Shown: positions 44,630 through 54,690, counted from the first letter of the stretch. The stretch is DNA of 64,000 nt from Actinacidiphila yanglinensis (GCF_900107965.1 NZ_FNVU01000006.1:125969-189968), one strand, 5' to 3'. Numbers and translations: made by a program. The notes: generated from the sequence alone by a model not told the origin.

Positions 44630-46396
44630 CTACAGATACTGTCCGGTGTTCGCCACGGTGTCGATGGAGCGTCCGGTGTCCGCCCCCTGCTTTCCGGTCA
44701 CCAGGGTGCGGATGAACACGATCCGCTCGCCCTTCTTCCCGGAGATCCGCGCCCAGTCGTCGGGGTTGGTGGTGTTCGGCAGGTCCTCGTTCTCCTTGAA
44801 CTCGTCGACGCAGGCGGCGAGCAGATGGGAGACGCGGAGCCCGCGCTGGTCGTGGTCCAGGAAGTCCTTGATCGCCATCTTCTTGGCCCGGTCCACGATG
44901 TTCTGGATCATCGCTCCGGAGTTGAAGTCCTTGAAGTACAGGACCTCCTTGTCACCGTTGGCGTAGGTGACCTCCAGGAAGCGGTTCTCCTCGCTCTCGG
45001 AGTACATCCGCTCGACGACCGACTGGATCATGGCGTCCACGGTGCCCGCCGGGGACTGGCCGTGCTCGACCAGGTCGTCGGAGTGCAGCGGAAGCGTGTC
45101 CACCAGGTACTTGGAGAAGATGTCCTTGGCCGCCTCGGCGTCCGGACGCTCGATCTTGATCTTCACGTCCAGCCGGCCCGGCCGCAGGATGGCCGGGTCG
45201 ATCATGTCCTCGCGGTTGGAGGCACCGATCACGATGACGTTCTCCAGGCCCTCGACGCCGTCGATCTCGGCGAGGAGCTGGGGGACGATGGTGTTCTCCA
45301 CGTCGGAGCTGACGCCGGAGCCGCGGGTGCGGAAGAGGGACTCCATCTCGTCGAAGAAGACGATGACGGGGGTGCCCTCGGACGCCTTCTCCCGGGCCCG
45401 CTGGAAGACCAGCCGGATCTGCCGCTCGGTCTCGCCCACGTACTTGTTGAGCAGTTCGGGGCCCTTGATGTTCAGGAAGTAGCTCTTGCCCTGGGGCTGG
45501 CCGGTGACCTCGGCGACCTTCTTGGCCAGCGAGTTGGCGACGGCCTTGGCGATGAGCGTCTTGCCGCAGCCGGGCGGGCCGTAGAGCAGCACGCCCTTGG
45601 GCGGGCGCAGTTCGTACTCCTTGAAGAGGTCGGCGTGCAGGTAGGGCAGTTCGACCGCGTCGCGGATCTGCTCGATCTGGTTGCCGAGGCCGCCGATCTG
45701 CCGGTAGTCGATGTCGGGGACCTCTTCGAGGACCAGCTCCTCGACCTCGCTCTTGGGCACGCGTTCGTAGACGTATCCGGAGCGGGGTTCGAGCAGCAGG
45801 GCGTCGCCGGTGCGCAGGGTGCCGTCGAGCAGCGGCTCGGCGAGCCGGACCACCCGCTCCTCGTCGGTGTGCCCGATCACCAGGGCGCGCTCGCCGTCCT
45901 CCAGGATCTCCTTGAGGGTGACGATGTCGCCGACCAGCTCGAACTCCATCGCCTCGACCACGTTGAGCGCCTCGTTGAGCATCAGCTCCTGGCCGCGCTT
46001 GACGTCGTCGAGTTCGACGGACGGGCTGACGTTGACCCGCAGTTTGCGGCCGCCGGTGAAGATGTCGGCGGTGCCGTCCTCGTTGGCCTGGAGGAACACT
46101 CCGAAGCCGGCCGGCGGCTGCGCGAGCCGGTCGACCTCCTCCTTGAGGGCCACGATCTGGTCGCGGGCCTCGCGGAGCGTGTTCGCAAGCCGTTCGTTCT
46201 GTGCGGAGACACCCGCCAGGTTGGTCTGCAACTCGACGATCCTCTCCTCGAGAATCCTCGTGTGCCGCGGAGAGTCGGCGAGCTTGCGTCGCAGGACGGC
46301 GATCTCCTGCTCAAGAAAGGCGACCTGGCTCATGGGGTCTTCCGAACCACGAGCGGGTCGGCCGCCACGGTTGAATTCGTCGTCGTGGGCCGCCAC
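44630..46396 (-). CDS. arc: Proteasome-associated AAA ATPase ARC/Mpa
   Basis: The 588-residue ATPase has an N-terminal coiled coil (residues 22-80), OB-fold double domain, AAA domain with Walker A GPPGCGKT and Walker [11 protein letters not shown], and ends in Gln-Tyr-Leu, the motif that docks the 20S core and opens its gate. The GTG at 46396 has AGGTGAGG upstream; TTG/GTG codons a few residues earlier are possible. It unfolds pupylated substrates. Confidence 0.96.
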   Translation of the reverse strand: MAAHDDEFNRGGRPARGSEDPMSQVAFLEQEIAVLRRKLADSPRHTRILEERIVELQTNLAGVSAQNERLANTLREARDQIVALKEEVDRLAQPPAGFGVFLQANEDGTADIFTGGRKLRVNVSPSVELDDVKRGQELMLNEALNVVEAMEFELVGDIVTLKEILEDGERALVIGHTDEERVVRLAEPLLDGTLRTGDALLLEPRSGYVYERVPKSEVEELVLEEVPDIDYRQIGGLGNQIEQIRDAVELPYLHADLFKEYELRPPKGVLLYGPPGCGKTLIAKAVANSLAKKVAEVTGQPQGKSYFLNIKGPELLNKYVGETERQIRLVFQRAREKASEGTPVIVFFDEMESLFRTRGSGVSSDVENTIVPQLLAEIDGVEGLENVIVIGASNREDMIDPAILRPGRLDVKIKIERPDAEAAKDIFSKYLVDTLPLHSDDLVEHGQSPAGTVDAMIQSVVERMYSESEENRFLEVTYANGDKEVLYFKDFNSGAMIQNIVDRAKKMAIKDFLDHDQRGLRVSHLLAACVDEFKENEDLPNTTNPDDWARISGKKGERIVFIRTLVTGKQGADTGRSIDTVANTGQYL

Positions 46397-46450
46397 GGTC
46401 CTCACCTCCTCCAAAGGGAGCTGGACGTTCCCAGACCCTACCTGGGCCGG

Positions 46451-46468
46451 TAGGGGTTGAAACCCCTA
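46451..46468. promoter_or_regulatory. 18-bp palindrome upstream of arc
   Basis: TAGGGGTT and AACCCCTA form 8-base arms two bases apart, 55 bases before the arc start, in the region divergent from the ferredoxin gene. It is a candidate operator or a short mRNA hairpin. Confidence 0.5.
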
Positions 46469-46659
46469 GATCACAAAGACGATCGCGGTGTGTCTGATCT
46501 TCACCCTTGCGCACGTCCCCTCGCCACTGGGATACCCGCCGATCTCCATCCGGAAGCCGCCGGTTGTATCGTCGTTTCGGTCAACAGCCGCCGAGGGCTG
46601 TTGCTTCCCGGGGACTTCCCGATGTACTTCCCGAACGACGAACGGCAGGGATGGGTTCC

Positions 46660-46956
46660 GTGAGCGAGAGCCAGGGTGCCGGCGAGGCGCTTGAGGTCTG
46701 GATCGACCAGGACCTGTGTACCGGCGACGGCATCTGCGCCCAGTACGCGCCGGAGGTGTTCGAGTTGGACATCGACGGCCTGGCCTACGTGAAGGGCTCG
46801 GACGACGAGCTGCGCCAGTCCCCTGGCGCCACCGTACCGGTACCGCTGCCGCTGCTCACGGACATCGTGGACTCGGTGAAGGAGTGCCCGGGCGAGTGCA
46901 TCCACGTACGCCGGGCCGCGGACCGGGTCGAGGTGTACGGCCCGGCCGCCGACTGA
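46660..46956 (+). CDS. Ferredoxin, single-cluster type
   Basis: A 98-residue protein with the cluster motif CTGDGICAQYAPEVFE and the distal CPGECIHV. Such 3Fe-4S or 4Fe-4S ferredoxins pass electrons to P450s and other oxygenases. The GTG has GGGATGGG 5 bases upstream and was chosen; an in-frame ATG at 46651 has AGGG abutting it, too close to work well. It is divergent from arc, a conserved position. Confidence 0.92.
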   Translation: MSESQGAGEALEVWIDQDLCTGDGICAQYAPEVFELDIDGLAYVKGSDDELRQSPGATVPVPLPLLTDIVDSVKECPGECIHVRRAADRVEVYGPAAD

Positions 46957-47004
46957 GGGCCTCCTGAGGGCGCCGAGGGGCCCGGAGCGGGCCCCAGGGC
47001 CTGC

Positions 47005-47583
47005 TCAGATGGTGTTCGCCGGACCGGGGAGGGCCACGTAGCGACCGTCGCGCCACTCCCAGGTGTAGGTCCGCCGCAGGTCCGGGCAGCAGCGCGGGGT
47101 GTCGTCGCTGGAGAATCCCAGCACGGTCGCCTTGACGCTGCGGCCGGCGAGCCGGAAATCCGAGATCTGCCGGTCGTCCTTGGGGTTCACCAGGGTCACC
47201 GCGATCTTCGGCAGGCCGCCGGCGTGAGCGGGCGCGGACAGCACGTAGACGCCGCTGGGCGGGGTCCCGGTGTCGGAGTGGCAGCGCACCACCGCGATCG
47301 TCTCGGGCCGCCCGTCGCCGTCCAGGTCGGCGGAGACGTGCGAGATCACGTCGACGGTGGCGCCGGGGGCGCAGGTGAGCGGATAGGTGACCGCGTGGGG
47401 GTCCGGGGCGGCGACCGGCGGCCCGGACGGCGTGGCGGGCCTGCCGCCGGCCTTCGGGCTGGCGTCGGCGGGCTGCACGAGCGCCACGGCGCCGACCAGG
47501 GCGCCCACGGCCGCGGCGGTGGTGATCCAGTGCATCGCGCCGCTGCGTGCGTGCGGGAGGGCCGGACCTGCGGAGGGCTGCAC
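47005..47583 (-). CDS. Secreted protein with FG-GAP-like repeat region, unknown function
   Basis: A signal peptide is predicted (HWITTAAAVGALVGAVALVQ, ending ADA), then a domain with SADLDGDGRPETIAVVRC, the Asp-rich pattern of FG-GAP or calcium-binding repeats, and DTPRCCPDLRRTYTWEW. The protein is 192 residues from a GTG with AGGAG upstream; an internal ATG at the signal peptide is possible. Four Cys may pair outside the cell. Confidence 0.72.
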   Translation of the reverse strand: MQPSAGPALPHARSGAMHWITTAAAVGALVGAVALVQPADASPKAGGRPATPSGPPVAAPDPHAVTYPLTCAPGATVDVISHVSADLDGDGRPETIAVVRCHSDTGTPPSGVYVLSAPAHAGGLPKIAVTLVNPKDDRQISDFRLAGRSVKATVLGFSSDDTPRCCPDLRRTYTWEWRDGRYVALPGPANTI

Positions 47584-47771
47584 TCGCCTGACTCCTGGGG
47601 GTTCTGGTCTGCGGGGGTGGCCAGCATGGTGCCACACGTCACACCGGCGCGGAACGGCGGGGCCCCGCCGCACAGCGCGCCGCCGCCGGCGTCCGGACGG
47701 ACAAACCAGCGGCGGCGCGGTGAAGTTGGCCGAAAAGGGCCCTGTATGTCGCTACGTGTCGCTACCTGACG

Positions 47772-48683
47772 CTACCCGTCGGATTCGGCTCCGCCGCTTC
47801 CGCTGCCCGGCCCGGTGTAGTCCTCGCCGTAGGCGCCCTTGGCGGGGCGACGGCGGCGCAGCGGCGGCTCCACGCCGTCGGCGAGGCGGCGCGCGGTGAG
47901 CAGGAAGCCGGTGTGGCCGATCATCCGGTGATCGGGCCGGACCGCGAGTCCCTCGACGTGCCAGGTGCGCACCATCGTCTCCCAGGCGGCCGGCTCGTTG
48001 AAGGTGCCGTGCTCGCGGATCGCCTCCACGGTGCGGGCGAGCTGGGTGGTGGTGGCGACGTAGGCGCACAGGATGCCGCCGGGCACCAGTGCCTTGGCGA
48101 CCGGCTCCAGGCACTCCCAGGGAGCGAGCATGTCCAGGATGACCCGGTCGACGTCGGTGTCGGAGAGGTGGTCCTGGAGGTCACCGACGGTGAGCTGCCA
48201 GGCCGGGTGCGGGCCGCCGAAGTAGCGCTCCACGTTCTGGGTGGCGATCTCGGCGAAGTCCGCGCGGCGCTCGTAGCTGTGCAGCATCCCGTGGTCGCCG
48301 ATCGCGCGCAGCAGGAAGCTGCTCAGCGAGCCGGAGCCAACGCCCGCCTCGACCACCCGCGCCCCGGGGAAGATGTCGGCCATGGCCAGGATCTGCCCCG
48401 CGTCCTTGGGGTAGACCACGGCGGCGCCGCGGGGCATGGACAGGACGTAGTCGGGGAGCAGGGGGCGCAGCGCGAGATAGGCGACGTTTCCCGTGGTCCG
48501 CACCACACTGCCCTCAGGGGCACCGATCAGCTCGTCGTGCGGGAAAGCGCCCTTGTGGGTGTGGAACTGCTTTCCGGCTTCGAGCGTGAACGTGTAGTGG
48601 CGTCCCTTGGGGTCGGTGAGCTGGACCTGGTCCCCGACTCTGAATGGCCCGCGCCTGCGCGCGGCACCGGTCGGTTCGGACAT
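47772..48683 (-). CDS. trmI: tRNA (adenine-58-N1)-methyltransferase TrmI
   Basis: The 303-residue protein has the TrmI N-terminal barrel (RVGDQVQLTDPKGRHYTFTLE), SAM motif I VVEAGVGSGSLSSFLLRA and the catalytic Asp in VILDMLAPWECL. It methylates A58 of the T-loop and may act also at 57 in actinobacteria. It lies between a secreted protein and the site-2 protease gene. Confidence 0.94.
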   Translation of the reverse strand: MSEPTGAARRRGPFRVGDQVQLTDPKGRHYTFTLEAGKQFHTHKGAFPHDELIGAPEGSVVRTTGNVAYLALRPLLPDYVLSMPRGAAVVYPKDAGQILAMADIFPGARVVEAGVGSGSLSSFLLRAIGDHGMLHSYERRADFAEIATQNVERYFGGPHPAWQLTVGDLQDHLSDTDVDRVILDMLAPWECLEPVAKALVPGGILCAYVATTTQLARTVEAIREHGTFNEPAAWETMVRTWHVEGLAVRPDHRMIGHTGFLLTARRLADGVEPPLRRRRPAKGAYGEDYTGPGSGSGGAESDG

Positions 48684-48840
48684 AGGACCACCTTATCGGC
48701 TGCGCGGAACGCCTCAGGACGCGCCGCCTCCCGCTGCACCCGGGAGCGAGTGAGCCAAAGGTCGCGCCGCTGTCGAAAGAGAGAGCGCGGAGGCCGTGAG
48801 CTACGAGCGGCCGCGCACCGTCGACAGTGGATCTGGGGGC

Positions 48841-48864
48841 GCCTCAGGCGAAGCTCTGGGGGAG
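48841..48864. repeat. Dispersed streptomycete hairpin repeat, copy 2
   Basis: AGGCGAAGCTCTGGGGGAG (48846-48864) is identical to the core of the copy at 40736-40760; a shorter related fragment, CAGCTCTGGGGGA, is at 54676-54688. Like copy 1 it sits at the 3' end of a gene, here the site-2 protease. Confidence 0.65.
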
Positions 48865-48887
48865 CCGGAGGCGAACCGAGCCGGAAA

Positions 48888-50108
48888 TCAGGCAGTCCGG
48901 GACATGGCGGCGACGAAGGCGCGCTCCACGTCGGCGGTGGAGAGCACGCCGTAGATCTCCCCGGTGGGCTCGACGACGAGGTACTCGGTGGAGGGCGTGG
49001 CACGCAGGGTGTCGAGGAGTTCCTCGCCGGTGAGGTCCGCGGAGACCCGCATCCCCGGCCGGAGGTCGTGGGCGAGGCCGCTGACGGCGACCCAGGGGCG
49101 CCGGTGCTCCGGCACCGAGATGATCGCGGACTCGCGGACCAGCGCGGTCGGGTCGCCCCTGCCGTCGACGACGACCAGCGCGCGGGCGCCCGCCTCGTTG
49201 GCGCGGCGCAGCGCCTCGGACAGCGGGGTGTCGGAGGAGACCGGGACGGCCCGCCGGGTGAGCGTGCGGGCCCGCAGGTCCGGCAGGCGCTCGCGCAGCC
49301 GCGCCATCCGCAGCCCGTTGCCCGCCCCGGTCCACATGATCGCGGCCAGGACCGCGGCGAGCAGCGCGTCGGTGAGGGAGTCCGCGCCGCTCTCGCCGTT
49401 GCCGTGGGCGTACGACAGCATCGGCAGCCCGATCAGGACGGCGAGCGCGAGCACCCGGCCGGCCCAGGCCGCCGCCACGGTGCCCTTCATGGCGTCGCCG
49501 CTGAACTTCCAGACCACCGCCCGCAGCATCCGGCCGCCGTCCAGCGGCAGCCCGGGCAGGAAGTTGAAGATCGCCACGATCAGGTTGCTGACCATCAGCC
49601 CGGCGAGCAGCACCCCGGGGACGGTGCCGCGCTCCACGAACTGCATCCCGCCGAAGAAGGCCGCGGCGAGCACCAGGGACAGCAGCGGGCCGACGAAGGC
49701 GAGGACGAACTCGCGGCCTGGGGTGTCGGAGTCCTTCTCGATCTCCGAGACGCCGCCGAAGAACTGGAGTTGGATCCGGCGCACCGGCAGGTCGAAGCGG
49801 ATCGCGGCGACGGTGTGGGCGAGTTCGTGGACGAGCACGGAGGCGTAGAAGGCGACCGCGAAGAAGAGCGAGACGAGGTAGCGGATCCCGCCGAGCTCGG
49901 GCAGGACGGTGTCGAGCTGCCCGCCGAAGACCCAGGTGATCAGCGCGGCGACCAGGAACCAGCTCGGGGCGACGTAGATGGGCACCCCGAGGAAGCGGCC
50001 CATCAGGATGCCGCCGCCCGGCTCCCGCGCGGCCTTTTCGGTGCCGTCGCCGCCACCTGGACCCGGGGGGTTGGTGTTCTGGGACGGCGGACGGCCGCTC
50101 TCGCTCAA
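48888..50108 (-). CDS. Site-2 protease family (M50) membrane metalloprotease with CBS pair
   Basis: The zinc motif HELAH lies in a membrane helix (LVHELAHTVAAI), and the third ligand motif is LPLDGGRML. Four or more helices and a C-terminal CBS pair follow. The TTG start has GAAGGGGA upstream at ideal distance and was preferred to a GTG at 50138. It cuts membrane-embedded substrates such as anti-sigma factors; which one is not known here. Confidence 0.88.
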   Translation of the reverse strand: MSESGRPPSQNTNPPGPGGGDGTEKAAREPGGGILMGRFLGVPIYVAPSWFLVAALITWVFGGQLDTVLPELGGIRYLVSLFFAVAFYASVLVHELAHTVAAIRFDLPVRRIQLQFFGGVSEIEKDSDTPGREFVLAFVGPLLSLVLAAAFFGGMQFVERGTVPGVLLAGLMVSNLIVAIFNFLPGLPLDGGRMLRAVVWKFSGDAMKGTVAAAWAGRVLALAVLIGLPMLSYAHGNGESGADSLTDALLAAVLAAIMWTGAGNGLRMARLRERLPDLRARTLTRRAVPVSSDTPLSEALRRANEAGARALVVVDGRGDPTALVRESAIISVPEHRRPWVAVSGLAHDLRPGMRVSADLTGEELLDTLRATPSTEYLVVEPTGEIYGVLSTADVERAFVAAMSRTA

Positions 50109-50261
50109 TGGTTCCCCTTCTGAAACAGACCCTCGCACCGATCATGCGGCACGAGGGACATCGGTCCCATGGTATGGCCCCGCAGAGCGGGGCACACCGG
50201 GGCATGGCCGTTGCCGGTGGCGGCACGGCCGTGTCGGTGCCAGGCCGTAAGGTCGTCTGCC

Positions 50262-51305
50262 ATGGGGACCCCCGCCGACAGCACCCGACCCGACCACGCG
50301 TCACCCGCCCCCGTCCCGCCCGGTGGCGCACCCCCGGACCCCGCCGCGCCGGGTCTGGTGCCGGCCGGCCGGACCTCACCGGAGGCCGGGCGGGCCTCCG
50401 GGCGGACCGCGCCCGCGGGTGGGCCGCACGGGGGCGCGCCGCCGCGCCCGCCGGCGTCGCTGTCGCCGTCGCGGGCCGCGGACTTCATGCGCTGCCCGCT
50501 GCTGTACCGGCTGCGGGTGATCGACCGGCTGCCGGAGAAGCCGAGCGAGGCCGCGACCCGCGGCACCGTGGTGCACGCGGTGCTGGAGCGGCTCTTCGAC
50601 TCGCCCGCGGCGGAGCGCACTCCCGAGCGGGCCAGGGCGATGGTGCCCGGGGAGTGGGAGCGGCTGCTGGCGGCCCGCCCGGAGCTGGCCGGGCTGTTCG
50701 CCGCGGCGGAGGGCGCGCTGGACGCGGAGGCGCTGGCCGCCTGGCTGGAGAGCGCCGGGCGGCTGGTGGAGCGCTGGTTCACCCTGGAGGACCCGACCCG
50801 CCTGGAGCCCGCCGAGCGCGAGCTGTACGTGGAGACGGTGCTGGAGTCCGGCCTCACCCTGCGCGGCTACGTCGACCGGCTCGACGTGGCACCGGCCACC
50901 GGCGACCTGCGGGTGGTGGACTACAAGACCGGCAAGGCGCCCCGCCCGGAGTACGCCGACGAGCCGCTCTTCCAGATGCGCTTCTACGCCCTGGTGCTGT
51001 GGCGGCTGCGCGGGGTGGTGCCGCGCCGGCTCCAGCTGGTCTACCTCGGCAGCGGCGACGTGCGGACCTACGACCCGTCGCAGGAGGACCTGCTGCGCAC
51101 CGAGCGGCGGCTGCTGGCGCTGTGGGAGGCGATCAAGGAGGCGACGACCAGCGGGGACTGGCGGCCGCGCCGGACCCCGCTGTGCGGCTGGTGCGACCAC
51201 CAGGCACTGTGCCCGGAGTTCGGCGGCACTCCCCCGCCGTACCCGCTGCCGCTGGCGCGAATCGCCGGAACCGGGCCGGTCGTGGGCGAGAATGGTCCGG
51301 TCTAG
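50262..51305 (+). CDS. RecB-family exonuclease-like protein with Fe-S cluster
   Basis: A PD-(D/E)XK nuclease of the Cas4/AddB type: an early Cys (DFMRCPLLYRL), the DYKTGKAP active-site motif, and the C-terminal cluster CGWCDHQALCPEFG. The four Cys hold a 4Fe-4S cluster in relatives. The first 70 residues are Pro/Gly-rich and may be over-called; the domain starts at SLSPSRAADFM. It is divergent from the protease gene. Confidence 0.88.
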   Translation: MGTPADSTRPDHASPAPVPPGGAPPDPAAPGLVPAGRTSPEAGRASGRTAPAGGPHGGAPPRPPASLSPSRAADFMRCPLLYRLRVIDRLPEKPSEAATRGTVVHAVLERLFDSPAAERTPERARAMVPGEWERLLAARPELAGLFAAAEGALDAEALAAWLESAGRLVERWFTLEDPTRLEPAERELYVETVLESGLTLRGYVDRLDVAPATGDLRVVDYKTGKAPRPEYADEPLFQMRFYALVLWRLRGVVPRRLQLVYLGSGDVRTYDPSQEDLLRTERRLLALWEAIKEATTSGDWRPRRTPLCGWCDHQALCPEFGGTPPPYPLPLARIAGTGPVVGENGPV

Positions 51306-51318
51306 CGAAGGAGTACCC

Positions 51319-51990
51319 GTGGCGATCCGCGTCCTGCTGGTGGACGATCAGCCCCTGTTGCGCACCGGCTTCCGGATGATCCTGGAGGCCGAGCCGGACC
51401 TGGCCGTGGTCGGCGAGGCGGGTGACGGCCAGCAGGCGCTGGACCAGGTACGGGCGCTGCAGCCCGACGTGGTGCTGATGGACATCCGGATGCCCCGGAT
51501 GGACGGTGTCGAGGCGACCCGGCAGATCACCGGTCCCGACCGGTCGGGACCGGCGAAGGTCCTGGTGCTGACCACCTTCGACCTCGACGAGTACGTGGTG
51601 GAGGCCCTGCGGGCCGGGGCCAGCGGCTTCCTGCTGAAGGACGCGCCGGCCGCGGAACTCGTGCAGGCGATCCGGGTGGTGGCGGCCGGCGAGGCGATGC
51701 TCGCGCCGAGCATCACCCGGCGGCTGCTGGACAAGTACGCGGGCCGGCTCCCCTCGGGCGAGGAGTCGGTGCCGCAGCCGCTGCACGCGCTGACCGAGCG
51801 GGAGGTCGAGGTGCTGAAGCTGGTCGCCCGCGGCCTGTCGAACGCGGAGATCGCCGCGGAGCTGTTCGTCAGCGAGACGACCGTGAAGACCCACGTCGGC
51901 CATGTGCTGACCAAGCTGGCGCTGCGCGACCGGGTACAGGCGGCGGTGTACGCGTACGAGAGCGGCCTGGTGCGCCCCGGCGCGAACTGA
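51319..51990 (+). CDS. NarL/LuxR-type response regulator without adjacent kinase
   Basis: Receiver domain with DDQP acidic pair, phospho-acceptor Asp in VVLMDIRMP and Lys in FLLKDAP, then a LuxR HTH (LTEREVEVLKLVARGLSNAE, then VKTHVGHVLTKL). GTG with AAGGAG upstream. No histidine kinase gene is adjacent in the window, so it is an orphan here. It starts 13 bases after the RecB gene and probably shares its transcript. Confidence 0.93.
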   Translation: MAIRVLLVDDQPLLRTGFRMILEAEPDLAVVGEAGDGQQALDQVRALQPDVVLMDIRMPRMDGVEATRQITGPDRSGPAKVLVLTTFDLDEYVVEALRAGASGFLLKDAPAAELVQAIRVVAAGEAMLAPSITRRLLDKYAGRLPSGEESVPQPLHALTEREVEVLKLVARGLSNAEIAAELFVSETTVKTHVGHVLTKLALRDRVQAAVYAYESGLVRPGAN

Positions 51991-52040
51991 CCCGGCCCGT
52001 ACCCCCGGAGACCGTCGGCTGGGCTCCCTGGTGAACGCGT

Positions 52041-52079
52041 ACGCCCCCGCGCGGCCCTGACGGGCCCTCGCGGGGGCGT
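52041..52079. terminator. Bidirectional terminator between response regulator and substrate-binding protein
   Basis: Arms ACGCCCCCGC (52041-52050) and GCGGGGGCGT (52070-52079) enclose an inner GGCCC/GGGCC hairpin. It lies between convergent genes. Confidence 0.75.
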
Positions 52080-52148
52080 TCCGGTCCGGAGGTGCGTACC
52101 CGGTCCGGGAGTGCGGCCCGGCCGCCGGGGCGGCCGGGCGCGCCGCGG

Positions 52149-53747
52149 TCAGCCGGAGGCGCCGCGGCCCAGCTCCCAGAACTGCGTGGTGGTCGAGGAG
52201 TTGAGCGCCCACTCCGCGCCGGTGATGTCGTTGCGGGCGGCGATGTACTGGTTGGCCTGCCACAGCGGCAGCATCGGCACCTGCTCGGCGACGAGCTTCT
52301 GCGCCTCGCCGAAGGCGTCGGTGGTGGCGCTGCGCTCGGCCTGGCGGCGGGTCTCCGGCAGGATCGTGTCCCGGATCTCCGGCAGGTTGAACGGCAGGGG
52401 CAGGAACGTTTCCTTGTCGAAGAACGGCGCGATGTAGTTGTCCGGGTCCGGGAAGTCGGGCAGCCAGTTCAGCGCGAAGACCTGGTACTTCCCCTCGCCG
52501 GCCGCCTTGAGGAACGCGTTCCACTGCTCGCTCTTCACGCTGACGTCGAACAGCCCGGAGGCGTCCAGCTGCTTCGCCAGCGCCTCGGCCTCGGCCTGGT
52601 TCATCGTGCCGCCCGTGTCGCGGCGGAAGTTGATGGTCAGCGGCACCTTGGCGGTGATGCCCGCCTTGTGGAGCGTCGCCTTGGCGTTCTTGACGCTCGG
52701 CTCGCCGTAGGTGTCGTAGAACGAGTTGACGTGGGTGGTGATGCCCTGCGGAACCACCGAGTACAGCGGCACCGCGGTGCGCTGGTACACGTCGCGGGTG
52801 ATCGCCTGGCGGTCGACGACCTGGGCCATCGCCTGGCGGACGGCGACCTTCTTCAGCGAGGACGCGTCGGTGTTGAGGAACAGGTAGCGCGCCTCGCCGC
52901 CGGAGGACTGGGTGAGCTTGAAGTCCGGGTCCGGGTGGGCCTCCAGCTCCTGGATCTGGTCCGGCGCGAGCGTCCGGGTCATCACGTCCAGGCTGCCGGC
53001 CTTGAGGGCGTCCTCCATCGTGTCGGACTTGACGTACATCTTGAGCGTGACGGCGCTGTTGTGCATCTTCAGCGTGCCGGCGTAGTGCGAGTTCTTGGAG
53101 AACACCGCCTGCTTGCCGGCGGTCCAGGAGTCCAGCTTGTACGGGCCCGAACCGACCAGCCGCCAGCCGGTGTAGGGCTTCGTCGCCGGGTACACCGTGC
53201 TGTCGACGATCGCGGCCGCGGGCGTGGCCAGCTTCGCCGGGAACGTCGCGTCGGGCTGCTTGAGGTGGAACACCACGGTCTGCGGGTCGGGCGCGTCCAC
53301 GGTCTTGACGTCGGATATCAGCGACGACGGGCCGTCGGCCCAGTGGATCTTCTGCATCCGGTCGATGGAGAACTTGACGTCGGTGGAGGTCAGGTCCCGG
53401 CCGGTGGAGAACTTCTCGCCCGAGCGCATCGTGCAGGTGTATGTCAGTCCGGAAGTGCCCTGGTAGTGGCACTCCTTGGCCGCGTCCGGCGTCGGCGTGG
53501 TGCTGCCGCGCTGGTAGGTCAGCAGCATCTGGAAGGTGTTGTAGAAGACGTTCCAGGTCGCGCTGTCGTACGACGTGGCCGGGTCGAGCGGAGCCGGGTT
53601 GTCCTTCGTCAGCTCGATGGTGTCCGTGGTGCCGACGACGATGGGCTTGCCACTGCCGCCGCTGCCTCCGCCGGAACTGCCGCACCCGGTGATCACGGGT
53701 GACAACGCGCCGAGCAGGGCCGGCACCACCAGAAGCTTGCGGTTCAT
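52149..53747 (-). CDS. Oligopeptide/nickel-type ABC substrate-binding lipoprotein
   Basis: A signal peptide ends with a lipobox ITGC (Cys22). The 532-residue protein shows the SBP family 5 pattern (DPATSYDSATWNVFYNTFQ, TDVKFSIDRM, VRQAMAQVVDRQAITRDVY, ALNWLPDFPDPDNY). GAGGAGA precedes the ATG. It is alone: no permease or ATPase is beside it, so it may serve an ABC system coded elsewhere. Confidence 0.93.
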   Translation of the reverse strand: MNRKLLVVPALLGALSPVITGCGSSGGGSGGSGKPIVVGTTDTIELTKDNPAPLDPATSYDSATWNVFYNTFQMLLTYQRGSTTPTPDAAKECHYQGTSGLTYTCTMRSGEKFSTGRDLTSTDVKFSIDRMQKIHWADGPSSLISDVKTVDAPDPQTVVFHLKQPDATFPAKLATPAAAIVDSTVYPATKPYTGWRLVGSGPYKLDSWTAGKQAVFSKNSHYAGTLKMHNSAVTLKMYVKSDTMEDALKAGSLDVMTRTLAPDQIQELEAHPDPDFKLTQSSGGEARYLFLNTDASSLKKVAVRQAMAQVVDRQAITRDVYQRTAVPLYSVVPQGITTHVNSFYDTYGEPSVKNAKATLHKAGITAKVPLTINFRRDTGGTMNQAEAEALAKQLDASGLFDVSVKSEQWNAFLKAAGEGKYQVFALNWLPDFPDPDNYIAPFFDKETFLPLPFNLPEIRDTILPETRRQAERSATTDAFGEAQKLVAEQVPMLPLWQANQYIAARNDITGAEWALNSSTTTQFWELGRGASG

Positions 53748-53957
53748 CGTTGGTCGTTCTCCTCTTGCGCATGTGCCGGGGGCTCGTGACGCGCCCATAA
53801 GGCCGAACAGGGCCGCCCGCGCACCCGGGTTGCGGGAGTACGGGCTGGAGGCAGCGCGGGGCACGCTCGGGCGACGATACCGAGATTGCCGGTGATCAGC
53901 ACCAATGGGTGGCCAAAGTTCACGGCTGGGGCGAAAGGAACTGCTGTGACGGCACGC

Positions 53958-54662
53958 TCAGTGAATGCGCGTGCGCAGGGCGCGCAGGAACGGCACGCTG
54001 ACCTCCTCCAGGGACGCGACGACGGTCCGCCCGGGCGCGGGCGGGATCGGCACCACCGAGGGCACGGCCACGACCCGGCAGCCGGCCGCCTCGGCGGACG
54101 CCACGCCGGTGAGGGTGTCCTCGACCACCACGCAGTGCGCCGGGTCCGTGCCGAGCCGCGCGGCGGCGGCCAGATACGGGTCCGGGTGCGGCTTGGTGCG
54201 GCCGATCTCGTCGCCGGCCAGGGTGAACGCGAAGTGCTCGGGGCCGAGCGAGCGCAGCATGACGTCGATGGTCCGGCGGTGCGAGGCGGACACCAGCGCG
54301 GTGGGCACGGAGTGCGCGGACAGCTCGGTGAGCAGCCGGCGGGCGCCGGGCATCAGCGGGGCGCCCTGGGCGACCAGGTGCTCGAAACGGCTGTTGATGG
54401 CGGCCATCAGCTCGTCCTGGGGCGCGGTGGCGCCCGTGACGGCGATCAGGTGGCCCACGCTGCGGGCCATCGGCCCGCCGACCACCACCGAGCGGTGTGC
54501 CTCGTCCAGCACGTGCCCGAGGTCCGCGAATACCTCGGACTCCGCCGCCCACCACAGGCCCTCGGTGTCCACCAGGGTCCCGTCCAGGTCCAGGAGCACG
54601 GCCCAGGGCCCACCGGGCCCCTGCGCCACACGGGTGTCGGCGACGGGGATGCTGCTGGTCAT
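53958..54662 (-). CDS. HAD-superfamily phosphatase/beta-phosphoglucomutase-like
   Basis: Motif I DLDGTLVDTEG (nucleophile Asp), motif II VSASHRRT, motif III K in RTKPHPDPY and motif IV VVVEDTLTGV are all present; the cap is of the phosphatase/pgmB subtype. 234 residues from an ATG with GAGGAG upstream. It follows metH on the same strand with a long stem-loop between; its substrate is unknown. Confidence 0.9.
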   Translation of the reverse strand: MTSSIPVADTRVAQGPGGPWAVLLDLDGTLVDTEGLWWAAESEVFADLGHVLDEAHRSVVVGGPMARSVGHLIAVTGATAPQDELMAAINSRFEHLVAQGAPLMPGARRLLTELSAHSVPTALVSASHRRTIDVMLRSLGPEHFAFTLAGDEIGRTKPHPDPYLAAAARLGTDPAHCVVVEDTLTGVASAEAAGCRVVAVPSVVPIPPAPGRTVVASLEEVSVPFLRALRTRIH

Positions 54663-54690
54663 AGGCCCCACTCCTCAGCTCTGGGGGACA

